A stretch of 64,000 nucleotides of DNA from Phallusia mammillata (GCA_003260075.1 QLIY01000100.1:116764-180763); one strand, 5' to 3'; numbered from the stretch's first letter, positions 1 through 14,428 are shown. Numbers and translations are program-made. Notes: generated by a model not told the origin, from the sequence alone.

Positions 1-3000
1 ATTTCGTGCTTCATTGCTTTTCATCTTGTAAATGATTTTTTTTCTTAACTGTACATAGGAAATGAGATTAGGTAACAATGTATTACCCAGCTAGGTAATC
101 ATTCCGAAGTTACAGGAAAATAATGTTTTAGTGGGGAACATTTTTAACCCTTATTCGAATAGTGGTATCTTATCAATGTTTGTATGTATAAATAAAACTA
201 GTTAGAAAAACTGAAGACGTAATCTGGAAGTTTGGCGTTTTCTAAAAGTTTATCCGTTAAAAAAAAATTCTCGAAAGGATAAATTGTTTTTTTATTTCCG
301 ATGTTAGATTAGAAGTGGAATCGACAGGCACAAGCCCAATATGTTTTCTCGTAACCCTATACTTAAGTATAAAAAATCCACACTACGCTATTGTTAGTTC
401 GCAAACTTTCGAAGTCCAATAACGTGAGCAAAGATTTAGAAAAATATGACAGTTCAAATATTGGTTCAACATTAAGACGAACCGGTCCACAAGGAAGGGA
501 AAAGGTTATGGCAAGTTATCCAAGGGCTAGCCTATAAAAGCTATTGTTGAAAGACGTTTTATTTCGGAATTGGTAAGGTTGTAGTAAGCAGAGGATTTAG
601 GTTATTGGTATGCTTACTACATGTGTTTTAGGTTTTTCTTTTACTTTGTGTAAGAGTAAACTTTTGGGAAGATACACTAAAACAAGTAAGTGTTTGAAAA
701 TTGCTGGTAATTGTTAGCTCTGCTCCCAAAAATACTTGTTCCAATTCATCTTTTTTTTTGTATGAACCAGGTTATATTGTGACAAACAAATGACCAACAC
801 TGCCTGGTTTATCATAATTAGCTGACCACCCAATCGCTTGGGTCGCTTCCTTCTCATATTACATGTGATACAGTGAATGCAAACGGCTGAGCATTTGCTG
901 TCATATTAAATTTATCTTACATGCGGAGCGACGTGTTTTGTGTAGTTATTGTGACATCGGTTGTCGTAACAATACAAAAGAATAACTTTTAACAATTGGA
1001 TGCATGTATTAAATTATAGTGAAACAAAGACTTTTGTTGTGACCGTATCATGTGAACCAGCTAGTGGTCTAGTGGTCTCTAGCCATGGGGAAAAAGCTAT
1101 AGATACAGTGTGCTAGGCATTTTGCTAAAGAAGGTTAGCTGTATGGTTGTGTAACACTTCTGTTTAAAGAGGAGATAACTACCCAAGCACAAACAGTTAT
1201 GTGGCGTAAACCTTGGTGAGTTGACATATTTTGCTGCAATAAGAGGTTGCAAATTTGCGTTAAAATACGTGTTACTTGGTTAGCTATTCAGCATAGCTTA
1301 ACTGGCAACGTCCAGTTGTTTGTAGAGTGTGTGGTGAGTTTGGCTTATGATAAGATTTTAGTTGACAGTGCTCATGATTAGTGCGACCTGATTACATTCA
1401 TTTTGGTCCTTATTTGCGTGTTGAAGTGAAGATTTTCTGTTTTAAAATATGGAAACAGCTTTGTGCGCTGTACCAGGCCGTGTTGTTATAAAGGGATAAT
1501 CCTGTTCGTGAAGTGTTTAAATGTTTGTCTCTTTATTATTGATAATTATCTGTGTGTAATTTCATTTGTATCGTTATGTCACCTAAATTTATAACATGAA
1601 ATTTTCTGTTACCTAAACCAAATCGTTATTTACTTCAAACAAACAGCGGTAAATCCCATTAAAAAAAGACCAAATATTTATAATGTCAAGTGAAATATTT
1701 ATAGAATCGCTGTACGATTGTTGCTGTACGATAAAAAAAACAGCAGCAATTGTGTAAACGAGAAAAGTATCAGCTGTATTTAAGTTTCCTTGGGGCAGTT
1801 TTTAATCATACAAAACATTGCCACTATTTATTCACTTTAAGAACACTTTAAAGTGTACATAGTCGTAAATTAGACAACTTTGTAGCTGCTTCCAGTTTTT
1901 GTCCAATCATGTTCTAACCTGCGGAGAAAACTAACTGCCTTTCGATTGCCGCTTCGTGGCCTTCGGAAATTTTGGGATGTGCGAAGCAAACATAGGTTCC
2001 TTGGCCTCAGAATTTATGACCTTCGTTTAAGGCCAGTAGAAGCCAAGTGGTAGTAAATCTTATCCAGTACGCCCTAGCCGTACCAGTGGAATAGTGTGAA
2101 AACGCTGTTGCTGGGATATATTGCTGTGCTGCTCTGGTGTTCGAGAGCATACTTAGATACTGTTATGTCTTGTGATTAGCAAAAATGATTGCAAAAATTT
2201 CAGAAAAAGTTCAATTTCAGAAAAGTGAAAAACTTTGCTCTTTCTTTATTGGAAAATGCACAAAAAGAAATTCGATGTGTACAATAGTTCATTTGTCATT
2301 TGTCGCGTAGTTTTGCTGTAAGAAGAAATTTGTTGTGATCTGCTGTGTAGCTGGCGGTATCGATATCGTTGGAATTTCTTTAACTTTGCGATGTTGGAAT
2401 GAACTGTGTAAGGTTTGTCCCTGTGTGAAACCCTAAGCATTTTGAAACGTGTTAGATATGTTATATTTTTAGGTCTAGTTGCTTTGCATGTCATTTTAGA
2501 AATGAAACAAGGTATTTCGTTTAACCTCTGAATGCATTGCCAAATGCGTTGTTTATATTTTTGTCAGATAAGTGTGACCGTTGTAAAAGTTTAAACAGTA
2601 TCTATGCAGTACATTTTAGGCAATGTACCCCTTAGGCAACAATGTTGCTGCGTAATGTATGCCGTGTTATATTTCTATAGGCCGAGGAGTCCTGTCTAAA
2701 CAACTTGTCTTGTTCGGTAAACTCTTCCGCCCTTGGCTGACAGTTCAGCTGTATTTAACCCTGTAGCTTTTGTCAACAAGGCTATTTAAATCCACCTGCT
2801 TGACAAAGTAGTTTGTTGATTTTGGTTTATTGTGCTTGCCAAAAGATACTTAAACATTGTTATTGTCTAATCGTGTATTTCCTGGGACATTGTATCTGAT
2901 ACATATGGGGAGTTTGACATATTTTGGATTCATAGTCTGTGTATGTGTAATTTCTAAGCTATTTTTTTATCATGAGCTTTGAAACCCAGCTGCCATGTGT

Positions 3001-6000
3001 ATTTGCAGAAACGTGTATCACGATGACAAGAGCTTTACGTTGATCTTGTAGTTATCCGCTTAGTGATAGATTAATAGCTTACAAGTGATGTAAAATTTGC
3101 ATATTGTGGGTGCTCGTAACACATACGTTTTAATTGTTTTCCAAAGGTTCAAAGGTTCTCGGAAAATCGATGTTCAACAGGTACAATGCCCATGTTTAAA
3201 ACCCCCATCCTTTGGGTTTTATTACCGGTCCGATGACAAATACTGTTTTCTTATCCGTCTAGTTTCCACTCAAGTACATTTACGTTAGATTTATTATATT
3301 TTGCTCAACAATATTCACAACATAGTCAAATCGAAAACCTGTAGAGTGAAAAGGTCGATTTTTTGCCCCCTCTCTTGTGTGGAAAGGTCGATTTTTTGCC
3401 CCCTTTCTTGTGTGGAATTAACACGTTTCAGCACTTGGCGTGTTTTTCGCAACATGAAGATTTAACAAAAAAGTGCAATTCTGACATGTTTTTATTTACC
3501 TTGCTTTTTGCTGTGGTTAGTATCATGTGTCAAGAAACGATACAAGAACTTGCCTTGTCTTGCAGCCGCTTTGTTGCGATAGCGGGCTGTATGTTTGTCG
3601 TTGTACCCAGCAACGGTGTGACCACATCATCCCGCTGGTATTTGCTTTGCCGCTCTGCCACTCGACTTCCGAGATGATCAAACATTAGACCCGCTGACAC
3701 AACGTGTGTAAAGTGGTAAGGTTGAACGCTAGGAAGCTTGAACGTAGTTTTCAGCTGTCCGTCTTAGTGACTGACAACTAAATGCACCCGTGTTTCAAGT
3801 AACTTTGAAGATTTTTGCAACGATTGGCAAAGGCAGATAACCATAACCCGCGAGGTGTCGCTGTGGCGCATTATTGCACCAAAAATTCTGCTTGTGATCC
3901 ACGAAACGACTTTTTGACGTTTTATTTTTCCAACGCTTTAAAGCATTTTTTTATTTTAAGCTGCCAGGCAGAAAAATGTTTTAGCCTTAGAGATATGTTA
4001 TGCGGGCAGTTCGGCGCATTTTGGGTTTAGGTATTAGCAATAACTGTGTATGCTTCTTAACCGACCTTTATACCACAGATATGCACCAGTTTAAGACTGA
4101 TTAAATTTCCTTCATTTAAATTCCTAAAGGGGCTTGGTACATTTTATGTAGCAACTGCAGACAGTTGTTGCGGTTTTCGGTAGGCCACATTTCCTGATCC
4201 TGAAGGGGAGAATCTTGTTTAATCTTGTTGGTGGGTAGCATTTCATAACACCGGTCGTACCCTGTTCGTTGTCGTTTCTTATTCCCGTCGACTGAAGGGA
4301 GCCCATATTAATAATTCATGCCTCTCAATCCCTGGCCATACGCTCGTTTTGCTCGATGCAGTGTAATTTGCAGTCGCTTTACGGACCTGCTTTAACCTCC
4401 GTGCACGGTGGCGTCTGGTGAACGATCCTCCCGTTTAGCTGTAAACAAGGTCGATACTGAATCGCGATAATTGCATTTGGTGTATTTGTTCCATATTTTA
4501 TCTGGTATCGTTTTTTTGAAAATTGAGCTTACAAGTTAAAAGTTACCACGTAAATTTGCTCGTTTGTAACAAAATTTAATGTATTTGTTTTTCGACGTCG
4601 TTTTGCGATTGCAGTGATCCTAATCAAAATTTTTACAGAAAAAATGGTTTATTTTGAAGACGTTGTTTGGACGTTTGCCAATATGTGTTTCCGTCAGAAC
4701 AAGGTATCTGTTTCACATTATTTTGTAAACTGACTTGTTAAGCTTAGATATCTTGGATATACTTTTCAGTAAACCTAAAAAACGTTAAAAAATTGTTATT
4801 GTCATAAGCAAGTTAAGTACACCTCTGATAAAATCGCTCACACACTATCAAGAGTGATAACTTATAACCCTATAACCTTGTTGTGATCAGTTGAGGTGAG
4901 TGCAAACGATTCAATATATCCGTCCTCATGTCGTTTTACACCAATCGAGATGGCTTCTCAGGCAGAATAGGTGCGATTTTGCCGTGCTATACCTTAACAG
5001 TTGTAATCTAGAGGCTTTGAGGTCAACGTAATAGTTGATTTCGTCAGTTACAATTTTAATGAACAGTCTAGTCGAAAGTTTTTTTTTTACATTTTATTAC
5101 CGTAACGAGTAATGAGTATGTTTTGAGGAATTCCTCCCAGGATAGTCATTTTAAAACTGGAGGGGACGGATTTGCTTTAATTGTTACATGTGATTTGTAA
5201 ATAGACACTTTAGCTCTGGGAATATAACCTGTGAAGTTGATTAAAGACCCAACTTTAAATGTCCCTTGTATGGTTTAACATCTACTATGTAGTGTATCAG
5301 GGATGAATGACAATGTTTTGAACTGTTAAGGGAGGAATTTTGTTTAGGAACTTTAAAAAGGACACAACAAACAAACGAGCTCTAAAGAGCAAAGTTTCAC
5401 CAAATTACTTAGGCTGCCACAAACAATGTTAACCAGTGAGTCAACAAGTCCAACGGTCCATACACCGTCAGTAGTTTACAACCCCAATTTACATGTTTTG
5501 CTCTAGGGTGCTTAAATTGAAAGTGACTACCTTCCCTTCAGCAACGACCCTTATCACCAAGTATCACGATGTCGTGTAATTTCCTGGAATTACATGCAAT
5601 TTGCATTAGGACCTTGTCTTGTCACTACATTCCCTGTATAGTCAATTTTCTCTCATAAGCACTGATAATAATTTGTTGACATGAGACATTACCCCTAGTA
5701 TATTCGCTCTGATTTATTTTATGCTATATTTCTCTCTGTGATTTAGTATTTATTACGTGCTATGCGCAAAGGTTTTTAGAATTTTGAGATATTTAGCCTT
5801 ACGAAATCCAGATGGCATTATGAAACCGAGAGCCATAAAATCTTAAAAAAAGTTTTACAGCCACGGTATTCTGTGTTTTTCAATGTTTGGCGGTCTTACA
5901 AGACTGGGCCAGCCTGGGAGGAGGTTTGTAGAGTGTGCTGCTATTTAAGGCTGTTTAATTTTTAATATTCTTCGCTTGCGAGCTGGTGTAGTTTGAACCA

Positions 6001-6043
6001 AGTTTGGTTAGTAAAGTTGTGTTGTTTATAAGGTACGGTAGGG
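1..6043. other. Gene-poor 5' flank, no supported gene
   Basis: AT-rich DNA with only short open frames (under about 105 codons) on either strand. I saw no recognisable protein motif and no chain of exons with compatible splice sites. A 33-base unit is present twice in tandem at about 3350-3415. It could be intergenic DNA or a large intron or untranslated region of the adenylyl cyclase gene downstream, whose true transcription start is not visible. Confidence 0.5.
3350..3415. repeat. 33-base tandem duplication, two copies
   Basis: Two head-to-tail copies of a 33-base unit, 3350-3382 and 3383-3415, differing at one or two positions. There is no homopolymer junction between them, so unlike most duplications in this window it may be genuine. 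Confidence 0.7.
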
Positions 6044-6086
6044 CAGGGGTCGGCAACCTTTTTTGCACTGCGGACCGGTTTTGAAA
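6044..6086 (+). mobile_element. hAT element end, truncated by poly-G
   Basis: These 43 bases, starting CAGGGGTCGGCAACC, are almost identical to the reverse complement of the right end of the hAT element at 42912-43109. Immediately after the match the sequence turns into a 72-base G run, and no partner terminus or target duplication is visible downstream. This is therefore one end of a second copy of that family whose remainder is missing or masked. Confidence 0.6.

Positions 6087-6158
<72 letters not shown>
6087..6158. repeat. 72-base poly-G run
   Basis: An uninterrupted run of G directly after an hAT terminus. It makes a spurious poly-glycine frame on the plus strand (6063-6335). With the runs at 34148-34213 and 51883-51923 it is one of three long homopolymers. 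The one at 51883 lies inside a coding exon and cannot be real coding sequence, so this run is probably also an assembly or base-calling filler. Confidence 0.85.
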
Positions 6159-6159
<1 letters not shown>

Positions 6160-6972
6160 TGGGTATAGCGCTGACTTGTCAGGAAGGAGCGTTGAAAAAT
6201 TGCATTAAAAAAATAGGGCGTTTAACGGGCTTTAACAAGTTACATAACAGTAAAAAGCCTACAAATTTCTTTTTTTTTGTATTTCTTTCTAAGGAATGCA
6301 AAATACAACTCCTAAAGGTTTATAAAACAAAATGATTAATGTTTATTCAAAATTTTACTTTGCTATTGTCCCCCGAATTTTTTCTAACTGATGCTTTTTT
6401 GTTTCAGTTAAAGCTGTAGGCTTATCTATTTGACTAAACTGTAAACGGTAAAAACTCTCGGCCTGCAAATGTTGTCGTGTGGCAATCTGTCTACGTGTCA
6501 CGTGTGTGCGCACTGAGTCTACTGCGCAGCCATCAAGTCGGTCGAATCGTTGCCCTAGCAACCAGCGGAATAGCGGTTCACCTTTATCTGACTTTGCCCG
6601 GGAAATGAAGCCTGAGCCAACCAAAGACAATCGCCATGAAGAAACAGCATGTGAGTTTAGGTGCAATTTTGTATTCAATTGCGATAATGTTGTATTCAAT
6701 TGCGTGTTTTTGAATGCCTTGCTGGTTTTTACGTGCGGTTTAGCGATGGTGCAGCCAACGTTGTTTGGTTCTGCATTTTTGTGAAGTGTTTTAGCCTGAA
6801 ACAAAAAACAGCATTTGAAACAAAACCAAAAATTCAAAAAACACACAGTTCAAACACCTTCGTAAACCCGAATACTCACTGGTTGATTTTATTTAACTGC
6901 ATATTAGTATGTTCCTGGACCTTATCACATATATGTTTGGAGATCATTAGGTTTAATTATGATTAGGTTTAA

Positions 6973-7204
6973 CAATGTTTAGTTTTCCAAATATCCTTAA
7001 TTTTGCAATTTACAACAACGCCATGTATTTCACGCTGCTTGGTCCCACTTAATTTAGACCTTTGCATGTCAATCCACCGAATGGGGGGGGGGCAATGTTT
7101 AGTTTTCGAAATATCCTTAATTTTGCAATTTACAACAACGCCATGTATTTCACACTGCTTGGTCCCACTTAATTTAGACCTTTGCATGTCAATCCACCGA
7201 ATGG
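6973..7204. repeat. 110-base duplication around a 10-G junction
   Basis: Copies at 6973-7082 and 7093-7204 are nearly identical and are separated by a run of ten G at 7083-7092. Differences are single-base substitutions, as expected for two alleles. Interpreted as overlapping contig ends joined by a linker. Confidence 0.8.
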
Positions 7205-7661
7205 TTCTGGCATGCAGCTGCACCCGGGGTAACACGACCCAGAACATCGTCATGTTTCGCCACATTTCCTTCGATCATCAATTTGAATCAACCACTGAAG
7301 GCATAGTCGACAGAATATACACTCATTTAGAAAACAATAGCAGGTCGTTTCAATTAGTTTTTGCATGTGCGTAGCATGTCGCGCAACACCCACCTGGACC
7401 TTGCGAGATCGTAAACTGTGTCCAAAACGGTCAGACACAGTTAAACTTGTATGTATGACTTTTTGGACTAAACTGTATGTAGGACTTTGAGGGCCAGGCC
7501 AAACCTTACATCAACAAACAAATTTTGAGCGGTGTTTAGCAAAACCGGATTTTAAAAGTTTCATCGAAGGCTACAGAAAACGATAATTTGAGCTGATAAC
7601 TCCAATACGAGCCCCTTCTAGTTTATTCCACACAATCTTATTTAGCAAGGCAAATGCTAAA

Positions 7662-8010
7662 TATTCAAAAAAGGTATTTCGGTGGTCATGTGTAAAATAA
7701 CGTTACCGATAAACCGAGAAAAGTTAGGTTTCAGTATTGAAAGCGGACGGTACAAGTGTTGTGAAGCTAAAACTAACAACCTACACGTTAATTATTTAAT
7801 TTAGGCGCTGTTTGGTAAGCGTACCTGACGGGGGGGGGGTATTCAAAAAGGTATTTCGTTGGTCATGTGTAAAATAACGTTACCGATAAACCGAGAAAGG
7901 TTAGGTTTCAGTATTGTGAGCTGACGGTACAAATATTTTGAAGCTAAAACTAATAGTACAACGTACACGTTAATTATTTAATTTAGGCGCTGTTTGGTAA
8001 GCGTACCTGA
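7662..8010. repeat. 170-base duplication around a 10-G junction
   Basis: Copies at about 7662-7829 and 7840-8010 flank ten G at 7830-7839. They differ by several substitutions and small indels. Confidence 0.8.
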
Positions 8011-8339
8011 CCGCCACTACATCTTGTACATGTACTGGTACATATGTTAACCTTTGCATTACTGATACAACATCGTTTTGCTGTCACATTGACTTTGAAT
8101 CATCTGGATCTTTAACGATTATAAAACGATATTGTGGAACATTTTTACACATCAATACTTAAAGTTAACGAAAACAGTTTCCATCTCTTTGAAGAAACTA
8201 CCCGTATGCCTTGGATCGAAGCTAAAGGTTATTAGGTGACAAATTGTTACTCTTTTCACGGTATGGTGTGCCGATGGCTCTTAGCCAACAAGGCAGCTCC
8301 GTTTGTTTCTTGGACGATGATGCAGCACTTTCAAATCAT

Positions 8340-10062
8340 GGCCGCCGACGCTGATTAGATATTTTTCCCAAAGGGGAGCGGCCAGTCTGATTGCTGGACC
8401 TCAGCCTCGAAACACCGGCTCCGACACCAAATTAGAGGCTCGGCGATGGCAATTACTCGCTCGTGGCGCTTAAAAACCGAGCAAGGAAAGTGTGAGCTTC
8501 CTGCCGGTTTGTTCGTCCTATCGTCGAGCCACGCAGTTAGTGATTGGCGAGCCGTAGCGAGGATTAACAGAAGGTGGAGACCCAACGCTAATCTTTCTCC
8601 ACAGAAATCGATAGCGGAGCTGGAAAGAGTCGAGTTGCGCATTGGGAAAACGATGAACAAACGATCCGTCGTTCGGTTCACTCTCTGGCCCGGGCGATAC
8701 TGTACGGGTAATTGGACTGATGCAAAGCCGTGTGATCTGTCAAGGACGAGGCGAATGCACCTTGTAAGCGTTAATACGCGTCCTACATAGCTGGTATAGG
8801 GTGACAAATTGGACAGGCTAGCACTGTTGCTTGAAAATCGATGGTTGGCATTTTTCGTCCCGCAATGAACAACCGTGGCGCGCGCGGTCGATTTTTGGGC
8901 CGCCGTTTCCAATACGATGCTCCCGAAAATGTTAAACGAAATCAGACATGTTTCAGCTGCCAGTCCACCATTGCGATGCGATCACAACGTTGAGGGAAAT
9001 GTAGATGGAAAATATGCTGCAGTGATATTAGCATGTTTTGCTTTATCATCCAAGCATTAGGGTTTTGGGCCATTTCCAAACGTTGCCATGGAGATAACAT
9101 AGAAGATAATTAGAGTCCCGTGTGCGTTTGTCAGTATGAGAGTCTGTACATTTATATTGATTTAGTTTATAGCAGCTTAAAACGTTGTCATTGTTAGCAT
9201 ATTTTTCAAAGGGCAGCTAGATATGTTCTTTCCTGTAGCAACTACCGACTGGTAAGGCAAACAATTTAAGGTTGGGTAAACTATTCTCGTCATGTTAAAT
9301 ATATATTTTTGCCTAACCCAATCCAGTGCTCATTTATTAGCGTGGGTGCCGCTTTGTGGTCACGTATTGGTCAACAAACCTATATTTGTTTGACTTAACC
9401 GGTGCTATAAATGCTACAGCTTCCCTCTGTCAAAATTGTCCATCTCGTCGTGATAAAACATTGTGAGCAAAAACTTCGGCCAGAGTGAAATTACTCCTCT
9501 GGGCGTCGACAGACATTTCTGACTGCTGACTGAGTGCGAGACCAACTTGACTGCGCGGCTGCCAAACATAGCGGGGAAGCGTCCAAATATAGGACCAGAT
9601 AAGCCGGCGACAAATAAACAGATCAGACAGAGACGTTTGCTGTGTTGCTCAGTTTCAGGCGTTAGATCAGTTCTTAATAAATCAAAAATAGGCAAAAGCC
9701 TGGGAGCTGACCGTTTTAGCTCAGAAGAACATGAAAGTTGGTTATTACGTAGAATCTTTTGCACGCAAGAGGTATGTTTGTCGATTATCGCCTGTGCAAT
9801 CAGCAGTCCTGTCGCAACTCGCGCAACGCCGATGTGTCAGCACTGTCAAACGGTGACTAATTATCTGCATCAGTCGATAGATCCCTGTCACGAGAGCAGA
9901 GATCAGATGCTTAGCGCCGATCGAACGGCAGAATTTACTGCGCTGCATAACAGTAGCCTTTGGATGGAGGCCTATCGCGGTATTTGCGGGTCCACTACTT
10001 TGGCCCATTTAGAATCAGAAACATCAGGGTTTGGCTCACGTTCAGTTGACAGTGACGGTTAA
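8340..10062. other. GC-richer stretch, open on both strands, unassigned
   Basis: The sequence is visibly richer in G and C than its surroundings and holds the longest open frames of the first 17 kb: 185 codons on minus (8355-8912), 114 on plus (8446-8790) and 171 on plus (9547-10062). I recognise no protein family in any of them, and overlapping open frames on both strands fit a CpG-containing non-coding segment (promoter, first exon) as well as a gene. It could be an upstream exon or promoter of the adenylyl cyclase gene, but I see no evidence that decides this. Confidence 0.3.
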
Positions 10063-11196
10063 TCAGTTTGTTTCATCTGTGTAAGTTTAAGTCTGGTTTT
10101 AAACGTAAAGTCGCATGCAAGAGTGGGGAAACATAAGTTGATGTGTATATATATATTCGCGCGAAACGGTACCAGATTTTGTGGCAAGTAATTTTAGCGG
10201 GTTCCCTCAATTTTGCCCCGAAGTCACTGTTACTTTGCAATTATAGCCATGTTGCATGTGCTCCAGCCAGCAAGGGTGTTATTAAATCATAGTATAATAG
10301 ATATCATATCATATTGCACCTGATGAAACTATTAAGTTGCAGGCAAAACTTAATCTAAAATCGTGGTAAAAACAAAAATTAAAATGTCATTTAGACATGA
10401 ATTTATCTTTGCTTATGGTCAGAAACATTGGATTTAGATCTATTGTGTTTCGTTTGGTGACAGATAGATGTTAGCCTACCTGCTTTTGAGGGGAGCGATT
10501 AATCAAACCTGCACGTCAGTGTCAATGGCAGGAAGCGTCAAATTACAATGCAAATGGCACAGTCTTATATCATCAAATAGCCTTCACAGAAAATAACAAC
10601 GCCAGGCTATTTATAGTGCGAGTTATGAGCAATTGCTTTATCAAAAAAAAATCAGCCACACCAGTCAATATTTATCAATTGAGCAAAGTGAAAACAGTTT
10701 AGCGATTTCGGTTTACCACATGAACGTTTGTTTCCACTGCCAATCGCAGCATAACAACAAAAGCGCGTACCCGAAAGAATGTCGTAATACCTCAGTATGA
10801 CGCGGTATGTTTAACAACAACGGGATAAGCGATCATTTAATCCCACCAAGCAGCTTGTCTGTATGTTGCAGTTTGCTAATGAGCCTGCACCGCGACTATT
10901 ACGCATTGACCCGTCTAATGTTGCCAAAACACAAGGTTCAGGTCATGAAACGACCGAATTTGAGAATGGACAACAATCCGGTCGCGAATTTGTGACAGTG
11001 TAGATAAACAGGTGCCGACCGACGGCTTAAAGAGGCCAGATTTGTTTGCGCCAGCTGTCGAGAGCAGTTGCAGCATCTACAAATGAATGAAAAGACACTG
11101 GAAGGTGTATTTTTTAGATTCTGCCAACGCGACCTTTGAACTTTGGGGAATGCCCACGGACTAAATTTGCAGATATTATTAATTATACCGTTAATA

Positions 11197-11374
11197 CAGT
11201 TGTGGGATTCATTTTTTTGTCAGCCGGTTATATCACAAAAGTCACATTTTCAGCCGGTTCTGTTACAAAAGGTCTATTGACAGTAACCAGAAATGCTAAC
11301 CGGTTCGCTGATCTCACAAAAAATCGTGAGAGGGTTCTATAGAACCGGTGCGAACCGGCTGAATCCCACCATTG
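11197..11374. mobile_element. hAT-type MITE, 178 bases
   Basis: Ends CAGTTGTGGGATTC and, inverted, CAATGGTGGGATTC form 14-base terminal inverted repeats with two or three mismatches. The 8-base direct repeat CGTTAATA is present on both sides (11189-11196 and 11375-11382). The interior has several AACCGG-containing repeats and no protein frame. Eight-base duplications and CA...TG ends are typical of the hAT superfamily; the element is non-autonomous. Confidence 0.85.
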
Positions 11375-12816
11375 CGTTAATACACCAGTTAGCGTTCGCG
11401 GTTAGACGAAATACCTACGCACTGATGTATACATTACGTCGTTTTGTTGTGATTTTCAACGCCGTACAGCAGCAAATCAAAACTCGCTGAGTTATGCAAA
11501 TTTAAAAGCAGAAGCTTTCTATAGTGGCAGCAAGCAGCGATATCAAATTGATTTACAGCCATGTTGAAATGTTCAAAAATAGCTCATTTGAAGTTGTGTC
11601 GCAATGACAAACACTTGTTTCTGTCGCGCAGCCTATAGTGTTATTGCCGGCGGGCTCGTGCCGAAGCTAGGACTAATTGCAAGCTAGCCGCTCGCTTCTC
11701 AAGTGGACTGTTAAATAGCACCAAGCTCTAATAGCGGCCTGCCCGCTCTAAGGGGATTACACTGAGCCGAACAAAGACCCTTGTCCTGCAAGAATATCAC
11801 CGGCATGCTTACAAACTGCAAAGCATCTCCGTCCCTTCTTTGACCAGCAGTCACCATTTTTTGCCATTTCTCTGTGAAAAATCATATCTACAAGAAAATT
11901 GTGAAAGACTGAGGAAGCATATGGCTCCGAGGCCACGTTTGACCTGATTACGGATTGATTTTTCGGAATATCAAACAACTGGGTTTGAGTACTGATACCG
12001 GCTTCAGGGTATGCTTGCTTTTCTGACTATTTACTATAGTGTTGTTTTTCAGAAATTCTAATTTTAGACAGTTTTTTAACGATTATTCCAACCAAACACG
12101 CACAAACAAAACCCTAACGACATTTTTTGCAAGTTCAGAGTTTAGTTTTTGTCCGGCAAATAGGAAACGTGAAAAAAGTTTGTTATTTTTTGTTGCAATT
12201 AGACCATTCAAAGCGTTTGCGCCTTGCAACATTGGTCTGAGACAGCAAGCCTAAAGTGGGCAAAATTTGCATACAACGCTAAATTAGATACTTGGGCGTT
12301 ACACTACGGCAGCAAATTGCCAACATCAACCGTGACAGACGTTAAAATTTTTCGTGGCGAACACGATTTTACTCTTCCGGGAAACAGTTAACAGCGAAAG
12401 AGGAGAAATCAAAAGGTGTGCGATTATGATTTTTTGTAATTTTGGGGCAGTAATTTGGCACGATTTCAAAACGGTTAGCCATACATGATTAGTTAGGAAC
12501 TTTTATCTTAGGTCTTTTAGCACGACCAAATAAAACCAAACAAAACTTATAACAATGTAAAACAACATATTGGTAAAAATGGCCGATCGGTTTGGACCAC
12601 CTGCGTGAACAAACTTTGATTTTGACGTAAAAAATGCCATTCAAACTTTTTCATTTACGAGCACAAATCGTATAACGTCCAGGCAGCTGAACTGAACGGG
12701 CAATTCCCTACTCTATTTTTAACCAAGTGATTAACTTCAACCTTAACAAGATTCGTATTGATCCCTCGTACACATCGTACACATCCCTCGTACATAGCTT
12801 TTGGTGGGATGGGATG

Positions 12817-12962
12817 TAATCAGGTGTCACGGGTTGAAGTTTTATAGTTCGTTGAAATCTGCGAAATCGTTGCGTAGAACCCCCGGGGGGGGGGTAATCA
12901 GGTGTCACCGGTTAAAGTTTTATAGTTCGTTGAAATCTGCGAAATCGTTGCGTAGAACCCCC
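12817..12962. repeat. 68-base duplication around a 10-G junction
   Basis: Copies at about 12817-12884 and 12895-12962 flank ten G at 12885-12894 and differ at two or three positions. Confidence 0.75.
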
Positions 12963-14358
12963 ACTTCCGGCGATTATATTCCCTTTGTTTGTACGCAAAC
13001 AAGGTTTATGACGTGGTCTTTAGAAATGGCCACATTGTTTCCAAACATATAAATAGTTTCAGAGGTTACGTCAACTTATGTGGTTCGAGTCGAAACTCGG
13101 AAATCCTAAATATGACTCACAAGGAAGTTTTTAGCATCGTTTTAATACTATGTCGTCCTGGTTTGCTCAGTTTGTAACTAACCCGTTGGTGGTTTAAAGT
13201 CAAATTTGTATAGTCACTTTGTTATTAAATTTCCAATCTTGAACAGTTACGTAAACAGCAAGGTCACCATTTGAATGGTTCACAAAACTGGTTTATACTT
13301 TGTGACAAAATAAACACAACTAAATTTTAATTCAGTCGAATAAACTAGTTTGTGTTTTGTTAAACAAACCCTGTATAGGTAAACAAATAAGCCGAATTTT
13401 ACAATTACCTTTTAAAATAATATTCATCTGTGCCACCTCTTAAAAAAGTGCCTACGTGCCGAACAGAAGCACAAGGCTTATTGGCCTAAAAAATAAGCAA
13501 TTGCAAAACCACGAGAATTCGAACATGCCTGTGTAAAGGGCCCACGAACTGTCAATGAAACTTAAGTTTCGTAGAATTCATCCCCAGCAATTAAGATGGC
13601 GATTTGGCAAAATCGTACCCGGGAAGGGCATCAATTTTCGATTCGACAATTGCGGGTTTCAAGCGTCGTTTGAAGTAAATTAGTGGTCGTACTGTTTCCG
13701 AGCGCACGACTACAGTGCCCGGTCAGAGGTTAAACTGAATTCGAACAAAACGCCTACTGTAGGTTACATTTCTATGCTTCTGTTTTTTTAAATTAGGTAT
13801 CGAAGTTTGAAAAAAAGAGAAATGTACTATCCTGGTATTCAGATGGAATTTACTACAGTTTGGATGTTTTTTTATGAAGTTGGTTTCTAACACAAAATCA
13901 TGTACATCCAGTTCTCACCGGAAGGCACTGTGTAAATCGCGGTTATAAATGGCTGGGACAGATAAATTAGGTTTCATTTTATTGTCAAATTTTTTTATCG
14001 AAAATTATTCGCTTATACGGCCCGTAATCAGTAAAGATATCGCTTTACCTGCACAGAGGTGGCATTACTTTGTTACCACTTGGACTAAACTTTTCATTGT
14101 TATATGCTCTAAAAGTCCTATCTAAAGGGAATGCATTAGCTCTTGGCTGGATAAACATTTTACACAGCTATTTTTAAATCATTCACATGTACTGCTTACC
14201 AGCCCGTCTTCCGCAATATCCAGATGTGCGATTTGCATTTTATCACATGAAATGCTGACGCCTCCCCCTAATTTGCTCAACCATTTGCATTTGTGTCGGC
14301 ATGCGAATTCTGTTACACATAAAACGATACAAAAGTAACCCAGGTAATTGTTATGGCG

Positions 14359-14428
14359 TGTTGCAGAAACGTTTGTTTTTTGGAGCAAATATGGGGTGTT
14401 GCAGAAACGTTTGTTTTTTGGAGCAAAT
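14359..14428. repeat. 38-base tandem repeat, about two copies
   Basis: The unit beginning TGTTGCAGAAACG occurs at 14359 and again at 14397 with no homopolymer between. It is a plain short tandem duplication. Confidence 0.7.

Noticed and set aside
6063..6335. Poly-glycine open frame
   Set aside because: Created wholly by the 72-base G run beside an hAT terminus.
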